Source: a virus | Strand: one strand, 5' to 3' | DNA length: 24,353 bases | IMG/VR virus record: IMGVR_UViG_3300020205_000137 | Location: 1-24,353 of that record | Part shown: piece by piece, positions 20,606 to 24,353 of the stretch | Position numbering within the stretch: position 1 is the stretch's first letter | Layout: each line of letters starts with the position of its first letter | Notes under the pieces: model-generated | The model's database searches: none | Seen by the model: only the letters and a program-made list of their open reading frames with translations | What the model was told of the DNA's origin: nothing | Made by a program: the position numbers and the translations under genes

Positions 20606-20788
20606 ATGACAAAACAAAGAGAAACCCCAAACTTTGCAACATGGCAACATGACACGCTAGCCAGATTCGCAACCGAGTGCTACATCCGACTCCAAGATGA
20701 GCAGGCCGCGAACGAGCAACTCAGGCTCGATTTAAAAGATGCCATGAAGCTAGCAAGAATTGAAAACATGAAGGACAATCAGGCATGA
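20606..20788 (+). CDS. 60-aa small phage protein
   Basis: It starts at ATG 20606, with only a weak SD (TGTGAG), and its TGA overlaps the methyltransferase ATG (ATGA). It is a helical, charged protein: TPNFATWQHDTLARFATECY near 7-26, then a coiled-coil-like section with DEQAANEQLRLDLKDAMKLA. Proteins with the LPNF-TW start and a following coiled coil are frequent as short genes in phage early regions; function is unknown. Being placed just after the origin it could be an accessory replication factor. Confidence 0.7.
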   Translation: MTKQRETPNFATWQHDTLARFATECYIRLQDEQAANEQLRLDLKDAMKLARIENMKDNQA

Positions 20789-21966
20789 CCACAAAATCAC
20801 ACAATCCCGCAGACAAAGTCGAGCGATGGAAAATTGAGAAGCTGGTGCCTTATGCGCGCAACGCCAGAACGCACAGTGATGAGCAGGTCGGTCAGATCGC
20901 TGCCAGCATCAAAGAGTGGGGTTGGACAACACCGATCTTGGTGGATGAGGATGGCAGCATCATTGCCGGTCATGGCCGAACACTGGCCGCACAGCGCCTG
21001 CAAATGACCGAAGTTCCTGTCATGGTGGCCAAAGGCTGGTCAGATGCCAAGAAACGAGCCTACGTGCTGGCCGACAACAAACTGGCCATGAACGCAGGCT
21101 GGGACAATGAAATGCTGGCGCTTGAGCTTGGCGAGATCGGTGATCTTGGCTTTGACCTCGACCTGACTGGCTTCACAGCCGATGAGATCGCAGCTCTGAC
21201 ACCTGAGCAGATCGAGCCTGGCCTGACCGATGAGGACGAAGTTCCTGAGCTGCCTGAGCAGCCGGTCACTGTGCTTGGCGATGTTTGGGTGCTGGGAAAG
21301 CATCGCTTGATGTGTGGAAGCAGCACTGTCTTGCATGACATTGAAAAACTGATGAATGGCGTTTCTCCAGACTGCATTCATACAGACCCGCCTTATGGAA
21401 TGAATGCAGTCAGCAAGTCGTCAGTTTTAAAAAAGAATTACAAGATTGATATTCTTGGCGATGACACGCCAGATGTTGCCAAGGATGCTTTCCGCTTGAT
21501 TTACGGAATGTGGCCAGATGCAAAGCAGATCTGGTGGGGCGCGAATTACTACTGCTCCGTCTTGCCCGACAGCGAATGTTGGCTGGTGTGGGATAAGAAC
21601 AATGGACAATCAGATCAAACCGACTGCGAACTGGCTTGGGCAAATTTTCGCAGCGTTGTTCGGCAGTTCACGCTTGCGTCAGAAAAAACGAATCGCGTTC
21701 ATCCAACCCAGAAGCCTGTGGCGCTGATGGAATGGATTTTGAAGCGGTTTAATTTGTCGGTGAAAACCGTTGCTGACTTTTTTGGTGGATCTGGTTCGAC
21801 ATTGATTGCAGCAGAAAAACATGGCGCTCAAGCCTTCATCATGGAGTTCGATCCGAGGTTTGTTGATGTCATCATCAAGCGCTGGCAGGACTTCACAGGC
21901 AAAATCGCAGTTCACGCAGAAACCGGAAAACCTTTCGCGGAGGTAAAAAATGGCAACCAAAACTGA
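20785..21966 (+). CDS. ParB-like domain fused to DNA methyltransferase
   Basis: The product is 393 aa. Residues 15-85 are a ParB/Srx-type domain (KLVPYARNARTHSDEQV, then IKEWGWTTPILVDEDG and IIAGHGRTLAAQRL). Residues about 165-375 are an N6_N4 methyltransferase (PF01555): DPPYG at 201-205 (catalytic motif IV), HPTQKP at 306-311, and DFFGGSGST at 331-339 (SAM motif I). Motif IV before motif I indicates the beta class, which usually methylates adenine N6 or cytosine N4. The fusion is common in phages and likely protects phage DNA from restriction. The stretch between about 285 and 305 looks shorter than usual for such proteins, from memory. It overlaps the small terminase by 17 bases. Confidence 0.92.
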   Translation: MTTKSHNPADKVERWKIEKLVPYARNARTHSDEQVGQIAASIKEWGWTTPILVDEDGSIIAGHGRTLAAQRLQMTEVPVMVAKGWSDAKKRAYVLADNKLAMNAGWDNEMLALELGEIGDLGFDLDLTGFTADEIAALTPEQIEPGLTDEDEVPELPEQPVTVLGDVWVLGKHRLMCGSSTVLHDIEKLMNGVSPDCIHTDPPYGMNAVSKSSVLKKNYKIDILGDDTPDVAKDAFRLIYGMWPDAKQIWWGANYYCSVLPDSECWLVWDKNNGQSDQTDCELAWANFRSVVRQFTLASEKTNRVHPTQKPVALMEWILKRFNLSVKTVADFFGGSGSTLIAAEKHGAQAFIMEFDPRFVDVIIKRWQDFTGKIAVHAETGKPFAEVKNGNQN

Positions 21967-22366
21967 AAAACCAACGCTAAAAAAGCGCGGCACCAATGGT
22001 GGTGTTCGACCAGGTGCTGGCCGACCAGCCTTCGAGCCGACCGATGCCGAGCGCAAACAAGTGGAAGCCTTGTCAGGCTACGGTCTGCCGATCGAGCAGA
22101 TCGCGGTGCTGGTGCGCGATGGAATCCACATTGACACGCTACGCGCTCACTTCGCAACCGAGCTGGTGTCCGGCAAAGCCAAGGCCAACGGACAGGTAGG
22201 GAAAACCCTATTCCAGAAGGTCATGGCAGGCGACACGACCGCAGCCATCTGGTGGAGCAAGACGCAAATGCGCTGGGCTGAAACCCAGAAGCATGAGCTG
22301 ACTGGCGCAGACGGTGCACCGCTGGAATTCACAAAGATCGAGCGAGTGATCGTCAAGAATGGGTAA
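21950..22366 (+). CDS. terminase small subunit-type DNA-binding protein
   Basis: The product is 138 aa, with GGAGGT at 21941-21946 just before ATG 21950. A basic, flexible N-terminus (KKRGTNGGVRPGAGRPAF) leads to PTDAERKQVEALSGYGLPIEQIAVLV and IDTLRAHFATEL, a helix-turn-helix similar to resolvase/terminase small subunits, followed by a helix with TTAAIWWSKTQMRW and a C-terminal strand. It would recognise the packaging site and recruit the large subunit, whose gene overlaps it by eight bases. Assignment rests on the motifs and this position. Confidence 0.82.
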   Translation: MATKTEKPTLKKRGTNGGVRPGAGRPAFEPTDAERKQVEALSGYGLPIEQIAVLVRDGIHIDTLRAHFATELVSGKAKANGQVGKTLFQKVMAGDTTAAIWWSKTQMRWAETQKHELTGADGAPLEFTKIERVIVKNG

Positions 22367-23585
22367 GGTTCTCCAACTCCAAACCCCCGAGTGGGCGCTT
22401 CCCCTACTGGAAGGCAGCCGATACAAAGGCGCATGGGGTGGCCGAGGCTCTGGCAAGTCCCACATGTTTGCCGAGCTGATGATCGAGGCTCACATCATTG
22501 ACCAGAAGCGCAGAAGCGTTTGCGTGCGTGAAATCCAGAAGTCGCTCAACCAATCGGTCAAGCGCCTGCTCGAAACAAAGATCGAGCAAATGAACGCTGG
22601 CGCTTACTTCGAGGTGCAGGAAGCCGTGATCAAGTCCAAGAAGGGCGATGGAATGATCATCTTTCAAGGCATGCAAAACCACACAGCCGACTCCATAAAA
22701 TCGCTCGAAGGTTACGACTGCGCTTGGGTGGAGGAAGCCCAAAGCCTGAGCCAGACCAGCCTCGACCTGCTGCGGCCAACCATCCGCAAGCCAGACTCCG
22801 AGTTGTGGTTCACGTGGAACCCGCGCCAGCAAAACGACCCTGTCGACTTCCTGCTGCGTGGCCCGACACCGCCAAAAGACGCGACCGTCCTGAAGGTCAA
22901 CTTCACCGACAACCCTTGGTTTCCATCTGTCCTGCGCGATGAGATGGAGTACGACAAGAGGCGCGACCCAGACAAATACCAGCATGTCTGGATGGGAAGC
23001 TACCTCACAAACAGCAACACCCGAGTGTTCAAGAACTGGCGCGTCGAAGACTTCGAGGCACCACCAGACGCAATCCACAGGCTCGGTGCAGACTGGGGCT
23101 TTGCTGTCGACCCGACCACGCTGGTGCGCTGCCACATCATTGGCCGCACGCTGTATATCGATTACGAAGCCTACATGGTCGGATGCGAGATCGTCAACAC
23201 TCCAGAGTTGTTCATGCAAGTGCCAGAGGCTGAGAAGTGGCCAATCGTGGCCGACTCAGCCAGGCCAGAGACGATCAGCCACATGAAAAAAAATGGCTTT
23301 CCCAAGATCATGACAGCGGTCAAAGGGCCAAAGTCGGTCGAGGAAGGCATCGAGTTTTTGAAGAACTACGACATCGTCGTGCACCCTCGGTGCATCCACA
23401 CAATTGACGAGCTGACGCTGTACAGTTACAAGCAAGACCCGCTGACCGGCAAAATCTTGCCGGTGCTCGAAGACAAGAAAAACCACGTGATCGATGCCCT
23501 GCGTTACGCTTGCGAAGGCGTGAGACGATCGGCCATCACAAAACCTGCAACATTCACTCCATTGCCAAATGTAAAGAAATGGTGA
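22359..23585 (+). CDS. terminase large subunit (Terminase_3 type)
   Basis: The product is 408 aa. The ATPase domain has GGRGSGKS at 27-34 (Walker A), CAWVEEAQ at 121-128 (Walker B with catalytic Glu) and a coupling-like FTWNPR near 151. The RNase-H-like nuclease domain has D245 in GADWG, D299 in VADSARP and D379 in HVIDALRYA. This is the PBSX/Sf6-like Terminase_3 family (PF04466 and its C-terminal partner) used by headful-packaging phages. It powers DNA into the prohead and cuts the concatemer. Length is normal and all key residues are present. The portal gene follows after 27 bases. Confidence 0.95.
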   Translation: MGKVLQLQTPEWALPLLEGSRYKGAWGGRGSGKSHMFAELMIEAHIIDQKRRSVCVREIQKSLNQSVKRLLETKIEQMNAGAYFEVQEAVIKSKKGDGMIIFQGMQNHTADSIKSLEGYDCAWVEEAQSLSQTSLDLLRPTIRKPDSELWFTWNPRQQNDPVDFLLRGPTPPKDATVLKVNFTDNPWFPSVLRDEMEYDKRRDPDKYQHVWMGSYLTNSNTRVFKNWRVEDFEAPPDAIHRLGADWGFAVDPTTLVRCHIIGRTLYIDYEAYMVGCEIVNTPELFMQVPEAEKWPIVADSARPETISHMKKNGFPKIMTAVKGPKSVEEGIEFLKNYDIVVHPRCIHTIDELTLYSYKQDPLTGKILPVLEDKKNHVIDALRYACEGVRRSAITKPATFTPLPNVKKW

Positions 23586-23612
23586 GAAAATCACACAAAA
23601 TGAGGATATAAC

Positions 23613-24353
23613 ATGGCCCGACTCACAAACGACCAACGCCTTGCAAATCTGCACGACGAAGCCCTAGCGCAATTCGATGATGTGCAAAGCGCACTGCGCG
23701 ATGAACGCCTGCAATGCCTCCAAGACAGGCGCTTCTACTCTCTGGCAGGCAGCCAGTGGGAAGGCCCACTCTGGGATCAGTACGAGAACAAACCCAAGTT
23801 CGAGGTCAACAAGATCATGCTGGCCGTGATCAGAGTGGTCAACGAATATCGCAACAACCGCATCACGGTCGACTTTGTGTCCAAAGATGGCATGGAGAAC
23901 GACAAGCTGGCCGAGGTCTGCGATGGCCTGTACCGAGCCGATGAGCAGGCATCCGTGGCCGATGAAGCCTACGACAACGCCTTCGAGGAAGCTGTCGGTG
24001 GTGGCATCGGTGCTTGGCGCTTGCGCACAGTCTACGAAAACGAGGAAGACCCAGAGGACGACCGCCAACGCATCCGCATCGAGCCAATATTTGATGCTGA
24101 CAGCTCGGTGTTCTTTGATCTTGGTGCCAAGCGCCAAGACAAGAGCGATGCCAAGTTCTGCTTTGTCGTCACATCGATGACGCAGCAGGCCTACAAAGAC
24201 ACATGGGGTGATGACCCAGCAAGCTGGCCAAAGATCATCCACCAGTACGAATTTGACTGGTGCACTCCCGATGTGGTCTATGTGGCCGAGTACTTCAAGG
24301 TCGAGGAAAAGACCGAGACCATCCGCATCTTCCAGACCATCACAGGCGAGGAA
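23613..24353 (+). CDS. portal protein, P22-like (partial, 5' part)
   Basis: The first 247 residues are present; the frame runs off the right edge. GAGG at 23602-23605 precedes ATG 23613. Conserved portal features include RRFYSLAGSQWEG near 39-51, KPKFEVNKIM near 60-69, NEYRNNRITVDF near 77-88 and an acidic loop (YENEEDPEDD near 142-151), followed by IEPIFDADSSVFFD. These match the P22-type portal family (PF16510). As a dodecameric ring it would form the DNA channel and the docking site for terminase and ejection proteins. Downstream genes (scaffold, capsid) must lie outside the window. Confidence 0.9.
   Translation, partial: MARLTNDQRLANLHDEALAQFDDVQSALRDERLQCLQDRRFYSLAGSQWEGPLWDQYENKPKFEVNKIMLAVIRVVNEYRNNRITVDFVSKDGMENDKLAEVCDGLYRADEQASVADEAYDNAFEEAVGGGIGAWRLRTVYENEEDPEDDRQRIRIEPIFDADSSVFFDLGAKRQDKSDAKFCFVVTSMTQQAYKDTWGDDPASWPKIIHQYEFDWCTPDVVYVAEYFKVEEKTETIRIFQTITGEE

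Noticed and set aside
22404-23219. 271-codon minus-strand frame
   Set aside because: It is antisense to the terminase large subunit with its intact Walker and nuclease motifs; the composition is shadow-like (Val/His/Leu-rich).

Overview
The window is part of a double-stranded DNA bacteriophage genome (Caudoviricetes) with a P22-like short-tailed architecture. The evidence is a P22-type portal gene and terminase pair at the right end, and at the left end a 150-codon gene, a gp7-like DNA-transfer protein, two large alanine-rich internal proteins and a spike with a P22-type head-binding domain, matching the P22 order 14-7-20-16-9. Gene types and moderate GC content suggest a betaproteobacterial (Burkholderiales, perhaps freshwater) host, but this is inference. 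No integrase, tRNA, RNA polymerase or CRISPR array was seen. Capsid, scaffold and most tail genes must lie outside both edges, so the genome is probably about 40 kb.

Layout. (1) 1-8.6 kb, + strand: virion genes, comprising the end of an unknown gene, the gene-14-position protein, three ejection-type proteins, a split and AT-richer host-recognition module (anchor, fibre, pectate-lyase-fold spike) and three small proteins. (2) 8.6-11.07 kb, +: a lysis region of seven genes joined by 4-base stop/start overlaps, with five small or membrane proteins before a 3TM-type holin and an M15 peptidase endolysin. Two of these genes are under 50 codons. (3) 11.06-11.95 kb, -: a small module of four short genes, two encoding membrane proteins, with its own extended -10 promoter. 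(4) 12.0-18.1 kb, -: a 13-gene early operon for recombination and nucleic-acid processing: a Sak4-like ATPase, a conserved phage protein, a DUF669 protein (possible SSB), a Cas4/AddB-like Fe-S exonuclease, an SF2 helicase, a VRR-NUC nuclease, a ribbon-helix-helix regulator, and several Cys-rich or unknown microproteins. (5) 18.1-18.2 kb: a divergent control region with two overlapping face-to-face promoters. (6) 18.2-24.35 kb, +: a Cro-sized HTH protein, a TOPRIM primase-helicase, a likely replication origin (10-bp phased iterons, a 12-bp palindrome and a perfect DnaA box), a ParB-methyltransferase fusion, then small and large terminase and the start of the portal gene.

How it fits together. 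The control region at 18.15 kb appears to set leftward (recombination) against rightward (replication, modification, packaging) transcription. The primase-helicase sits beside the origin it probably uses. The leftward operon supplies an annealing ATPase, a probable ssDNA-binding protein and an exonuclease, a Red-like set that could make concatemers for headful packaging. Almost all genes touch or overlap by 1-17 bases, which is why eight genes of 43-56 codons (on both strands) could be placed with confidence.
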